Shown: piece by piece, positions 1 through 7,938 of the stretch
Layout: every line of letters starts with the position of its first letter
Numbering within the stretch: the first letter of the stretch is position 1
Origin: Sinohyriopsis cumingii
Taxonomy: Eukaryota; Mollusca; Bivalvia; Unionida; Unionidae
Assembly (NCBI GenBank): GCA_028554795.2
Contig: CM068835.1
Coordinates: forward strand, 29,204,311 to 29,268,310
Reading direction: 5' to 3'
DNA: 64,000 nt
Position numbers and translations under genes: made by a program
The notes under the pieces: generated by a model
What the model was told of the DNA's origin: nothing
The model's input: the letters and a program-made list of their open reading frames with translations, nothing else
The model's database searches: none

Positions 1-430
1 AAATGTCTTTGAGTGAGTTCTCAGTAGTCCCAATTTAGCGTTTTAGTCCAAAAAGTCAATGAGCACCTTATAATTCCAGTGAATAGTTGAAATGAATAAT
101 TCCTCTCAAATTATATCTGAATGCACCTGCAAACTCTGCTCATAGATTACCAACGACTGATATAAAACATGAATGAATAATTATTTACCAAAATTACCTT
201 TATTTATATATCACTTGACCTTCGACGTAATAGATTTACAAGGGAAAATCCCACTAACTCGTAAACAAGGACAGGTCTTGAACTCGAATTCGAGCAAACA
301 TTTTGTTTACTTACTAGAACCATGACAAAAGTGAGGTAGGAATTAACTCCAGTCACGGTCAAAAATTAAACACACAGTATAGGTATGTATATCAACGCTC
401 AGAGCTTTAAGCTGACTTGCTCTATATGCA
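1..430. repeat. Interspersed non-coding repeat inside a decayed Polinton PolB gene
   Basis: AT-rich and without coding signal. Blocks of it are clearly related to 35195-35290 and about 36155-36470, for example the 'GTCTTTGA(G/A)TGAGT' start, the 'AATAATTCCTC' block and the 'ACAAAAnTnAGGTA' block. In both places the repeat is followed at once by the same segment of a Polinton DNA polymerase. It could be a solo LTR-like insertion or an intron. The second copy holds about 865 bp of extra sequence between the two matching blocks. Confidence 0.5.
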
Positions 431-1220
431 CAACGATATCAAGGATTGCCACTATGTATGGGTTAAACATTTCTCGGGTTTGATGAATTACCTATACCGT
501 GAACATAAGTGCAAGAAATGTAATAGGAAGTGTTTACACTATTATTTTAACGAGAACTTCTTGTCGAACATGGCAGAGACTGTGCCAAAAATGTAAGGCG
601 AGACCATGCCTGATATAAATAATAACCCACTGAAATTTTAGAGCTTTTCGCGTATGACCAGAGCACCTTTTATAAAATACGCTGATTATGAGTCACTGCT
701 TTTCCTATTGCAGGCGCAGATAACGACACAAATAAATCTTCTGCGAGAAAATATGTTGAGCATGTTTCGTGCGACTTGCAATGTCATCTGGGTAAACAAT
801 GAGCTAAGCAAGCCTTTAAAACTTGATCTCAGAGAAAACTGTTGTGAGCATTTGATAGTTAGCCGGCTAAGGGAAGTAAGCTATATAAGCTGTGTCCCAC
901 CACCTGCAAATATAATTTGTGATGTGAGCCACTAGGAAAACTCTTTGTCTTCTACATCATGTTGGACCTGAGAGTAACTGCTTGGCGATGACAAAGTTTG
1001 GGACCATTGCTATTTAAAAGGATGCTGTTGTGGCTGTGTTCATAACAAATGCATCATGCAACTTAGCTTCGGGAATTTTAAGTTTCCTAAGCCTGTTCCA
1101 AAGGTACCAGACAATAAAATGCTAGTTTATCCACCACAAACAATTCGACCCAGTGTCTTCACTTAAGGTTGGGGATACTTACAATTCATGCGTCATAAAA
1201 TTCAGGCAAAGTGAGTTAGA
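430..1220 (+). pseudogene. Relic of a Polinton family-B DNA polymerase, N-terminal and exonuclease region
   Basis: Fragments in several frames on the + strand fit the N-terminal half of a Maverick/Polinton protein-primed DNA polymerase. Around 430-590 a frame reads HNDIKDCHYVWVKHF followed by paired cysteines. At 654-760 a frame contains PFIKYADYES, which resembles the Exo I motif with its D-x-E. At about 980-1085 another frame reads VWDHCYLKG...CVHNKC, the Cys/His pattern that follows in these polymerases. Stops and frame changes break the gene throughout. The intact Polinton is inserted just after it at 1228. This belongs to a different Polinton family from the intact element, whose polymerase is unlike it. 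Confidence 0.6.
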
Positions 1221-1227
1221 AGTTATT
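1221..1227. repeat. Target-site duplication of the Polinton, left copy
   Basis: AGTTATT lies directly outside the left TIR and is repeated at 16361-16367 directly outside the right TIR. Seven bases match exactly. Polintons usually make 6-bp duplications, so one base may match by chance. Confidence 0.8.
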
Positions 1228-1477
1228 AGCAGCAGGGAAGTTCTACAGACCAGACGGTTCCGCCAAAATAAAGCCTCCTACGAGAACTTTCTCCGTAGAA
1301 GCCTCAGATTTCAAAAATAAAGCTTCCCACGAAAATTAATTTGCGTAAATTCGTCCCCGAGTGCAATTTTTGTGTGCAAAATCAATGATTCTGGACAAGG
1401 AAAAAACAAGGATTTTCAGGGGGTGGGTGGGAAATTTATTTGGTGTCGTGTATGTTGTCAAGGTTGGGCTGCAGATC
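1228..1477 (+). repeat. Polinton left terminal inverted repeat (250 bp)
   Basis: Reverse complement of 16111-16360 with four mismatches: one C/T near the tip and three inside a 14-base G-rich tract that is pure G/C on the right side. The inner edge is exactly the base before the ATPase stop codon at 1478-1480. The integrase is expected to bind and process these ends. Confidence 0.95.
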
Positions 1478-2128
1478 TCATGAATAAATTTGATCAAGAC
1501 CGATTCGATATCTACTACGCGGATCATGAAGATTAATCGTGATGAAACCATGCGGCGTTGCCTGGGCGCGACTGAAGAAATTTTTAAATTTATTTATGTC
1601 CATGTCACCGTTACACCAAGTCTGGTGAATATTTCTCAGCGTGTGAGTATCGACGCCATTGAAAACCGACAAGATATTGCAATTGTCCCTAATTACCTTT
1701 GGAATCTGCGTGTATCGCTGTGTCACGTAAATCACATCGGTGTTCTTGTGTCTGCCACGCGAGAATATCCTAGCCGGGTTGGTCTGTTTGTCCAGCATAA
1801 CATCATCGAAAACAACAAGATTATTAACATCGCCATCTAAATTTTCCACTGATGGAGCTTCATTGATGTCTGTGATGAATTCGATTGTGCCCTCGTCGGT
1901 ATTGTCGCTAAATTCCTTTAGCACTTGATAACATCGCTGATCATCAACGGACGGTGCAACCAAATACAATTTATCCCATTTCAGCCATCGCATTATCAAA
2001 TTTAGCAACAACTGCGTCTTTCCAGAACCGGACGGGCCAATAATTATCATTCTTATCGAATTTGGTAATACCGCATTATGTTTTATTTGCTCGCGTCGCT
2101 TCGTGGCGGAAAAATCAATTACATTCAT
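1478..2128 (-). CDS. FtsK/HerA-type genome-packaging ATPase
   Basis: About 216 residues. Motor that pumps element DNA into capsids in the PRD1/adenovirus lineage. Walker A GPSGSGKTQ is near residues 31-39 and Walker B LVVFDDVM near 103-110, followed by a VTQRYTQIP-like strand typical of this family. I take the ATG at 2128; a second in-frame ATG at 2143 overlaps the start codon of the zinc-ribbon gene on the other strand (shared CATG at 2141-2144). The open frame runs further upstream to 2260 but then lacks conserved sequence. The stop codon abuts the left TIR. Position at one end of the element is usual for Polintons. Confidence 0.9.
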   Translation of the reverse strand: MNVIDFSATKRREQIKHNAVLPNSIRMIIIGPSGSGKTQLLLNLIMRWLKWDKLYLVAPSVDDQRCYQVLKEFSDNTDEGTIEFITDINEAPSVENLDGDVNNLVVFDDVMLDKQTNPARIFSRGRHKNTDVIYVTQRYTQIPKVIRDNCNILSVFNGVDTHTLRNIHQTWCNGDMDINKFKNFFSRAQATPHGFITINLHDPRSRYRIGLDQIYS

Positions 2129-2141
2129 GTTACTAGAATAC

Positions 2142-2315
2142 ATGGATCTATATTGTGTTAAGTGTCGCACGCACACAGCTACGATAAATCCAATCGAAAT
2201 CGTCACACGCAACAACAGGAACGCAATCAAGGGGGAATGCGAAGTTTGTAGTACACGCAAGTTTAAATTTGTAAAAAGAAAAATAGAACCGGAGGAGACA
2301 TTACCGCCTCCTTGA
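2142..2315 (+). CDS. Small zinc-ribbon protein, DUF5679-like
   Basis: 57 residues from ATG at 2142. It starts MDLYCVKCRTHT and has a second pair CEVCSTRK, giving a CxxC...CxxC zinc ribbon with a basic C-terminus. This layout, with a central block of the type 'TxxNxRxAIKGECxVC', matches the short DUF5679-type proteins found in many large DNA viruses and virus-like elements. Function is unknown; nucleic-acid binding is likely. The start codon overlaps the upstream alternative ATG of the divergent ATPase. The stop codon overlaps the beginning of the PLA2 frame, which is -1 relative to this gene. Confidence 0.75.
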   Translation: MDLYCVKCRTHTATINPIEIVTRNNRNAIKGECEVCSTRKFKFVKRKIEPEETLPPP

Positions 2316-2647
2316 AAAATCTACCTGGGCTGCCCTGGGCAAAATATCCCGGAGAGAAGCATCTACCAGGATATAATTACTGCGGACCAGGAACAAGGCT
2401 TGATATAAGACTCGATGATAATAGCCAACCCAAACAAGATGAAGAACCAGTAAACGCCATCGATAACGCGTGCTACTATCACGATCTTGCGTATCGTAGC
2501 GGGGATTTACAACAAAGACATCTCGCTGATATCAGGCTAATTCACGCAATAGACGCGATTCCAGACAAAAGTATCAAGGAGAAATTGGTAACTTGGTTGG
2601 TAAAAGGCGCGATGAAAGGTAAATTAGTATTCGGTGCTGGTAAATAA
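2312..2647 (+). CDS. Parvovirus-type phospholipase A2 domain protein
   Basis: About 111 residues. It contains the calcium-loop motif YCGPGT and the catalytic motif ACYYHDLAY (His-Asp), preceded by LPWAKYPGEKHLPG, the typical layout of the PLA2 domain of parvoviral VP1 and of related proteins in Polintons. In parvoviruses this enzyme cuts phospholipids during escape from endosomes, so a role in particle entry is inferred. There is no ATG. The frame opens after a TAA at 2264-2266 and the 15 codons before 2312 look coding too; TTG at 2312 is only a formal start. Non-AUG initiation, splicing, frameshifting from the zinc-ribbon gene, or damage are all possible. Confidence 0.8.
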   Translation: MKNLPGLPWAKYPGEKHLPGYNYCGPGTRLDIRLDDNSQPKQDEEPVNAIDNACYYHDLAYRSGDLQQRHLADIRLIHAIDAIPDKSIKEKLVTWLVKGAMKGKLVFGAGK

Positions 2648-2649
2648 TA

Positions 2650-3600
2650 ATGGAGCAGATATATTATTCTCCGCGAGGATTTTGGCGAGGAAAATCAGCA
2701 ATAGCCAAACTTGCCAAAGCCGCAAAAGTAAAACAATCCGTTGCTGAATCGTGGCTATCGAAACAAGCAGTCTGGCAAATATATCTCCCTCCACCTAAGA
2801 AAATACCGTACGCGAGTTTCTCTGTCAGTGTCCCTAATGAAGTTCATCAGGCTGATCTTATGTTTCTTCCTCACGATACCGTTGACGGAGTCACATACAA
2901 GTACGTGTTGACGGTTGTTGATATTGCTAGCAGATACAAGGAAGCGGAACCGTTATCGAATAAAACAGCAGCAGAAATTGCTAAGGCGTTTGACAAAATT
3001 TACTCACGATCTCCGTTGACCTGGCCGAAACTTCTTCAGATTGATCCAGGGCGAGAATTCCTCGGTGCGGTTACTTCATTGATGAAGAAAAATAATGTTA
3101 AAATCCGACGCGGTATTGTAGGTGTTCACCGCAATCAAGCTATCGTTGAAAGATTCAATAAAACACTCGCGGAAAGATTATTCGGATATCAGTACGCGCG
3201 TGAATTCATTCAAGATAATCGATCTCATGATTGGGTATCAAGATTGCCTCAGGTAATTAACGCGCTAAATAACGAAGTAACTCGAACAATAGCAATGAAA
3301 CCCGCAATTGCAATTACAAAATCAAATATACCACTAAAACGAGATTCTACGATTCCGCCTGTACTAGGTAGTGTCACGGTCAGGTATTTATATAAAGAAG
3401 GCGAGGCCGAAGGAGGAAGAAAAAGAGCAACCGATCCAAACTGGAGCGTCACAACACACAAAATATCAGCCGTAACAAGATCATCGGGAAGACCAGCTAT
3501 TTATATCCTAGATTCGCTAGCGCCTCAACGAGGATTTACCAAGGAAGAATTACAAATAATACCAAAAGATACTCAACTACCGCCAGCGTCACTAATGTGA
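2650..3600 (+). CDS. Retroviral-type (DDE) integrase
   Basis: 316 residues, starting with ATG two bases after the PLA2 stop. Catalytic triad D69 (HQADLM), D132 (QIDPG) and E167 (AIVERFN), a D-D(34)-E spacing that equals the classical DD35E count. The core is followed by a basic C-terminal region with a chromodomain- or SH3-like feel (KRATDPNWSVTTHKI). It cuts and joins the TIR ends during insertion. Unusual: the second Asp is followed by PGREF in place of the common KGTEF type. The 3' end overlaps the 3' end of the convergent polymerase-helicase gene by 28 bases. Confidence 0.95.
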   Translation: MEQIYYSPRGFWRGKSAIAKLAKAAKVKQSVAESWLSKQAVWQIYLPPPKKIPYASFSVSVPNEVHQADLMFLPHDTVDGVTYKYVLTVVDIASRYKEAEPLSNKTAAEIAKAFDKIYSRSPLTWPKLLQIDPGREFLGAVTSLMKKNNVKIRRGIVGVHRNQAIVERFNKTLAERLFGYQYAREFIQDNRSHDWVSRLPQVINALNNEVTRTIAMKPAIAITKSNIPLKRDSTIPPVLGSVTVRYLYKEGEAEGGRKRATDPNWSVTTHKISAVTRSSGRPAIYILDSLAPQRGFTKEELQIIPKDTQLPPASLM

Positions 3601-5828
3601 TTTATTCGAATTCTACCTAACTGAAATAATTTTCTTACTCTCGACACGGCTAAATACACTAAATTTGACCAGGAGATTCTATCATCGACGATCCAAACCT
3701 GGCCGTGCACGGTTAATCCCTGCGACGAATGTATCGTTGTTGCATATCCTAGTTTCCATGGCGATTTTTCTGCGTTTATCGCGTCATTGACAAGATTAAT
3801 ATCAACGAGAATAATATCATTTAGGACCAAGATCTTTTCCTCTCCGCATGGCAAAGTAACACTGATATTTTGTTTCCTGGTATCAGCGGGCCTGTAACAT
3901 AACGGCACCTGTAATGTTGGAAATTTCTCGCAATGCAGCTTAAATAACATTTCCTGGATAACATCGCGAACAATTTTCCTGCTAGCAACAATCAGATGAT
4001 CGGGACGCCACAAATTTAGAAAAATATCCATCGGAGTTTCGTCGATTATTCTTCTCATCACATCACATTGAATCTTATTCGGTTGTAATCGAATTAATTT
4101 TTTGAATTCGGTCAGTAAAATATCATCGGATCTATAATCGGCGTCGATTTCCTCGTAATAGTCAACGAAGTTCCTGAGCCATTCATGAGGAGATTCACCA
4201 TCAATAGGATCAGGCTGACCATGATCGCCGCACATTATCACGGCGGTATTTTTTCCCTCCAGCCAGGTCAATATCGATTTTAACGTGACAAGACTTACCG
4301 TGCAAATTTCATCAAATATTATGATCTTGTTGATATATTTGTTTCCCATGCGAGTCGAATCCCATAATCCACCGCTGTATTTGAAATAACTATGATACGT
4401 GCAAGAACTAACCTCGCGTTGTTTTATTTCTCGCGCTAATCTGTGAGTTGGAGTCAACACGATCATATCGGAATTTGCAAATAAATTTATCGCTCGCGTT
4501 GTTTTACCGCTACCGCCAGGACCATTCATGTAGACGAATTTGTTACGTGAAATCGGGTCAAATGCAGATGCAGCCGTCGAAGATTCTTCATATTTATCTC
4601 GATGAAATTTATCGCAATCTTCGACATCGGCGTCCTCGCAATAATCTAGAATATCCTCGTTTTTTATCCTCCAAGTTCCCCATGAACTACCATCGGTAAT
4701 TAATTTTTCTAGCCTGTACTGGTATTTCTTATCGATATAAAACGAATCCGTTGCGACCCTTACCGCGACATCAGAAAATTTATTTATCATCGACAGCAAA
4801 TTTATACTCACATAAGCGAGCATCGACGACCTCAAATGCGTATACTGCGCTGATTCTCCATCGAGGTAGCTAATTACGGTACCTAACTTTGTTCCATCAA
4901 TGATAATATTCTCTCTGTTGCAGAATATTCCTCGCGATACCGTATCGGCGATAATAAAATCCATCTCGGCGTCATTGATAAACAACCTAGCGTGTCGATG
5001 TTTATGATCAACGGATCCTCCTTGAGTAAATTTACCAATTATTTTTCTTCCGATATCTTTCGCGTTTTCACAATCTGTCGGTAACCACACCTTAGTTTGT
5101 TTCCTGTATGATATAATCGCCTCACTCACCGTCAACGATATTAACATCGACGAATCCAGCATATACCTCAACAACACCGTGGGAACCCAACGACGCTGGG
5201 ATAAATGCCGACCGAACCAAATATAACAGATTTTATGTAAATTTTCAGCAAACTCGAACGAAGTAACATAAGCGAATCCTGTCATGACAAAATCAGGCAA
5301 CGGCCCGTTAATTGCTACCCTTGTCATCTCGTTGGTGGGATGACCAAATTTAGCAAAATAATCCGCACAATCGCCATATCCGAGGAAACTTCCAGGATAG
5401 CACGCGCTCATGTCAACGGAACTCATATCTTCGAAATAATATTTGGTATTCCACAATCCGCCATGGCCGTACTCGATACAGCTAAGTTGAATATCAGCGA
5501 GATATTCGTTCCTCGTAGGTTTCCACGAGTTTCTCTCTCTGGCAGCATGAGCGGCAACAGACGGAACAGTAAAGCAATTTGTCAGTAGCTGATCTGGATT
5601 TGACGAATATTTCACCGCGAGATTTCTCATCGATTCGTGTAATTTTTCATCACGGTAAATATCTCCGCGTGGCAAGATAAACTGATCATATTTTTCTTCG
5701 CTCGAGAATAACCAAACTGATATCGGATCAGACGCGGCTAATATTTTGATATATCTGAACATGGCATCGGAATTGTCCATCGCAGCGTCAACGGGATAAA
5801 ATTTAACAGCATTACCGACTGCGACCAC
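3573..5828 (-). CDS. Family-B-like DNA polymerase palm joined to SF1 helicase (C-terminal frame)
   Basis: Open frame of 751 codons. The first half has polymerase-like motifs: SVDMSACYPGSF near residue 137 resembles motif A (DxxSxYP), and VRVATDSFYI near 357 resembles motif C (xTDS). The second half is an SF1 helicase of Pif1/RecD type: Walker A GPGGSGKTT near 435, Walker B IIIFDEIC near 501, GDHGQPDP (motif III) near 527 and TTIHSSQGLT (motif V) near 697. The ATG-less beginning and the conserved N-terminal half in the neighbouring frame (5738-6532) indicate that the two frames form one replication gene of about 1,000 codons. Linking polymerase and helicase in one chain is unusual for a Polinton, whose canonical polymerase lacks a helicase. 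Confidence 0.8.
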   Translation of the reverse strand: MVAVGNAVKFYPVDAAMDNSDAMFRYIKILAASDPISVWLFSSEEKYDQFILPRGDIYRDEKLHESMRNLAVKYSSNPDQLLTNCFTVPSVAAHAARERNSWKPTRNEYLADIQLSCIEYGHGGLWNTKYYFEDMSSVDMSACYPGSFLGYGDCADYFAKFGHPTNEMTRVAINGPLPDFVMTGFAYVTSFEFAENLHKICYIWFGRHLSQRRWVPTVLLRYMLDSSMLISLTVSEAIISYRKQTKVWLPTDCENAKDIGRKIIGKFTQGGSVDHKHRHARLFINDAEMDFIIADTVSRGIFCNRENIIIDGTKLGTVISYLDGESAQYTHLRSSMLAYVSINLLSMINKFSDVAVRVATDSFYIDKKYQYRLEKLITDGSSWGTWRIKNEDILDYCEDADVEDCDKFHRDKYEESSTAASAFDPISRNKFVYMNGPGGSGKTTRAINLFANSDMIVLTPTHRLAREIKQREVSSCTYHSYFKYSGGLWDSTRMGNKYINKIIIFDEICTVSLVTLKSILTWLEGKNTAVIMCGDHGQPDPIDGESPHEWLRNFVDYYEEIDADYRSDDILLTEFKKLIRLQPNKIQCDVMRRIIDETPMDIFLNLWRPDHLIVASRKIVRDVIQEMLFKLHCEKFPTLQVPLCYRPADTRKQNISVTLPCGEEKILVLNDIILVDINLVNDAINAEKSPWKLGYATTIHSSQGLTVHGQVWIVDDRISWSNLVYLAVSRVRKLFQLGRIRINHISDAGGS

Positions 5829-6532
5829 GCATGTGAATTATGATCAACAATCTCGATTGGTACTCCTCGAGATTTATACGGCGATGAATATAATATTTCT
5901 CCCGATAGTGTTTTCACCGTGATAGGAAATTTAAGTTTCTTGCTCAACACAGCCACATCGTCAATCGATGCACCATCAGCAACTGTCCTTGCCCACGTGT
6001 TAATTTTATTCAACCTCAACTGGGTCAAACCAGATCCACGTCGTGCGTTTTTCATATGCTCGATAACGCGCTCGGCCACGCAATTTATCTTCGGAGATTC
6101 TTTCATCGCGGGTAGATTTTTCATGTCAGGATTATTATTCAGCCGATAAATTCCATAAACAACAGCGCTGGATGGGTACGCCCTAGCATAATAAGGACCA
6201 TCGATTCCTAATAACAATCCTGGCTTGGAATTTTTATCAAGAACGACATTTTTCTTACCGCCACGCACGGGATCTCGTTTATCGCGAATAATCCAAGTAT
6301 CGTCCGGCATTTGTGCGATAAATTTTATTCCAAAGATAAATCGCTCTTCTTTATGCGAGTTTTTTATGTGCTCGATTATTTTCTTGGCTCGCTCCAAATT
6401 CATCGTAGCATCAACAGAATTTGTTTTCCATGTCGACCAAGTGTGAATCGCTCCATCATCGAAAAATTCTTTTTTGGCACGATCAACCTCAGGAATGATA
6501 TATTCTGCCTCATCAAGATCAAATGCATCCAT
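5738..6532 (-). CDS. N-terminal frame of the polymerase-helicase gene
   Basis: Starts with ATG at 6532. The conserved part includes INCVAERVIEHMKNARRGSG and VPIEIVDHNSHAW, which I associate with large replication proteins of the same polymerase-helicase type found in eukaryotic genomes; no catalytic role can be assigned. After HNSHAW the frame runs on for about 30 codons and stops at 5738. The downstream frame is -1 relative to this one and overlaps it at 5738-5828. A canonical slippery heptamer lies in the overlap. Either recoding or a single-base lesion explains the split. Confidence 0.7.
   Translation of the reverse strand: MDAFDLDEAEYIIPEVDRAKKEFFDDGAIHTWSTWKTNSVDATMNLERAKKIIEHIKNSHKEERFIFGIKFIAQMPDDTWIIRDKRDPVRGGKKNVVLDKNSKPGLLLGIDGPYYARAYPSSAVVYGIYRLNNNPDMKNLPAMKESPKINCVAERVIEHMKNARRGSGLTQLRLNKINTWARTVADGASIDDVAVLSKKLKFPITVKTLSGEILYSSPYKSRGVPIEIVDHNSHAWSQSVMLLNFIPLTLRWTIPMPCSDISKY
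5798..5804 (-). promoter_or_regulatory. Candidate -1 ribosomal frameshift heptamer A AAT TTT
   Basis: Read on the - strand in the N-terminal frame, the codons are ..TTA AAT TTT.., so the heptamer A-AAT-TTT fits the X XXY YYZ rule with correct phase. A -1 slip enters the frame that carries the polymerase and helicase motifs. I could only see a weak imperfect stem downstream (around 5760-5785 on the - strand); no strong pseudoknot is evident by eye. Confidence 0.4.
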
Positions 6533-6565
6533 TATTATATTTTAGACAAATGTTTAAATTATAAT
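6533..6565. promoter_or_regulatory. Divergent 33-bp intergenic promoter region
   Basis: Extremely AT-rich gap between the polymerase ATG (-) at 6532 and the zinc-protein ATG (+) at 6566. It contains TATTATATTTTA and TTTAAATTATAATA, which can serve as TATA-like elements in both directions. Function is inferred from position and composition. Confidence 0.4.
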
Positions 6566-6853
6566 ATGCATTGCAAATGGATAACAATCGGATCAAAAAA
6601 ATCATGCGACAAATCCTGCAGAGGTGATTATTGTGGTGCTCACATATATGCGATTCGACGTGGCAGTAAAGGACCACAGCGATGTTTAGTTTGCCAAGTT
6701 GGCACTCGAGGAAAGACACGGTTATGTTTGGCTTGTGGAGGGAAAAATTATCGAGAATTACGGAGATATTACGAAAAAAAATCCTCGTCGGTGATAGCTT
6801 GCGAAGAGGATTATATTAATCGATTCAAGGCAAATTACGATTTAAACAAATAG
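6566..6853 (+). CDS. Cysteine-rich zinc-binding protein, unknown function
   Basis: 95 residues from ATG at 6566; the frame extends upstream to 6311 but that part lies antisense to the polymerase and looks non-coding. An N-terminal cluster (C3, C14, C18, C23, H26) is followed by a clear zinc ribbon C-x2-C-x10-C-x2-C (RCLVC...LCLAC) and a basic helical tail (RELRRYYEKK). It is transcribed away from the polymerase. A DNA- or RNA-binding or regulatory role is plausible; I do not recognise the family. Confidence 0.65.
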   Translation: MHCKWITIGSKKSCDKSCRGDYCGAHIYAIRRGSKGPQRCLVCQVGTRGKTRLCLACGGKNYRELRRYYEKKSSSVIACEEDYINRFKANYDLNK

Positions 6854-6863
6854 AATATTGTAT

Positions 6864-7424
6864 ATGGATCTGAAATCAACGATTCCTGCAGCGACAATCA
6901 CATACGAGTTTAAATCACACCCAACGATCGATGGATACGAGGCATCATCGGATGGTATTGTCAGAAATATCAAAACAAAGAAAAATGTTGGTAGGGTTAG
7001 TAATTCGGGTTATATATTGCATAACTTTAGTGGAGTAAGTTATTTATGCCACAGATTTGTGTTCGAGTGTTTTCACGGACCTATCAAAGTCAATCTTGTC
7101 ATCGATCATATCGACGGTGATAAGCTTAACAACAAACTGTCAAATCTCTGAGCGGTGACTCCGAGTGAAAATTCAAGATTTGGTAATACCGGTGGTGTAC
7201 GGCGACCAGCTAAGGCGGTTAAATCGGTAAATCGAAAAACAGGCGATGAGCTTGTATTTGAGTCAATGAGAGCCGCTGCAAAATATTATAATATTAGTCT
7301 AGCATCGGTGCAGCGTGCGGCAGAAAAAATAATCAACGCGACATTTTCATATAATTCTGACGCTTGGATCGAGTTTTATTATATTTCGATAATATCAGAC
7401 TCAGAAAATGAGATCGAAGATTAA
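6864..7424 (+). pseudogene. NUMOD4-HNH-NUMOD1 endonuclease with in-frame TGA
   Basis: The first part (6864-7148) has a NUMOD4-like start (YEASSDGIVRNIKTKKNVG) and an HNH core (HRFVFECFHG...VIDHIDGDKLNNKLSNL). A TGA at 7149-7151 stops it exactly where such proteins continue. The same frame resumes with AVTPSENSRFGNTGG and a NUMOD1 motif (KSVNRKTGDELVFESMRAAAKYYNISLASVQRA) to 7424. A CGA-to-TGA change at a CpG would account for the stop. Family members are homing-type endonucleases of phages and large DNA viruses, so the gene looks like a visitor in the element. Readthrough is possible but not supported by any signal I see. Confidence 0.75.
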
Positions 7425-7445
7425 TTAAATTACAGGATTGTATAT

Positions 7446-7817
7446 ATGGACGAACAAAACATAAACAACATCACCGAAGCCATCGATGACCTGAGAAAGA
7501 AAAAGATAAATCTTCCATCGGATCTAGACACGAATAAAATCCGATCCGAATTCGAGACGATTGCTCAAGGAAAACTCGAATATAAATACACGCTACCATC
7601 AGAATATAAATTAATAAAAAAGATCCAAATCGCGATGTACCAATCACTTGCGACAGTCAGCGATGATCAAATCGAGGATTTTGTTAAATTATCTACGCTA
7701 GTGGAAAAAGCTAGATTGATTTTATCAGATGCATACGAATCAAGAAAAATTACAAGCTCGCGTGTCAGGCAGCTGAAAAAGTTTGTCGATGAAAAAGTGA
7801 AAATCACAGACTCATGA
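7446..7817 (+). CDS. Small helical protein, unknown
   Basis: 123 residues starting MDEQNINNITEAIDD. Charged, rich in K, E, D and I, and probably all helical, with possible coiled-coil segments. No cysteines, membrane segments or recognisable motif. It follows the HNH gene by 21 bases and ends at the convergent junction with the capsid block, so it is the last gene of the + strand middle operon. It may be element-specific. Confidence 0.6.
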   Translation: MDEQNINNITEAIDDLRKKKINLPSDLDTNKIRSEFETIAQGKLEYKYTLPSEYKLIKKIQIAMYQSLATVSDDQIEDFVKLSTLVEKARLILSDAYESRKITSSRVRQLKKFVDEKVKITDS

Positions 7818-7938
7818 AGATTTTATCACAAAAAAAACAAAAATTAAAAAAACATATTAATTTTGAAATTTTCCCTGGTTTTTATTTATTTTTTTGGGCC
7901 ATTTTTCCCTGGCAGACAGATTCAGGAATCGAAGACTC
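7818..7938. terminator. Convergent gene end with poly(A) signals on both strands
   Basis: Low-complexity A/T spacer between the 123-aa gene (+) and the 454-aa gene (-). The + strand has ATTAAA shortly after the stop codon. The - strand has AATAAATAAA shortly after the other stop codon. These fit polyadenylation signals for the two converging transcription units. Confidence 0.45.

Noticed and set aside
1490..1928. Two + strand frames inside the ATPase gene
   Set aside because: Antisense shadows of the ATPase, without motifs.
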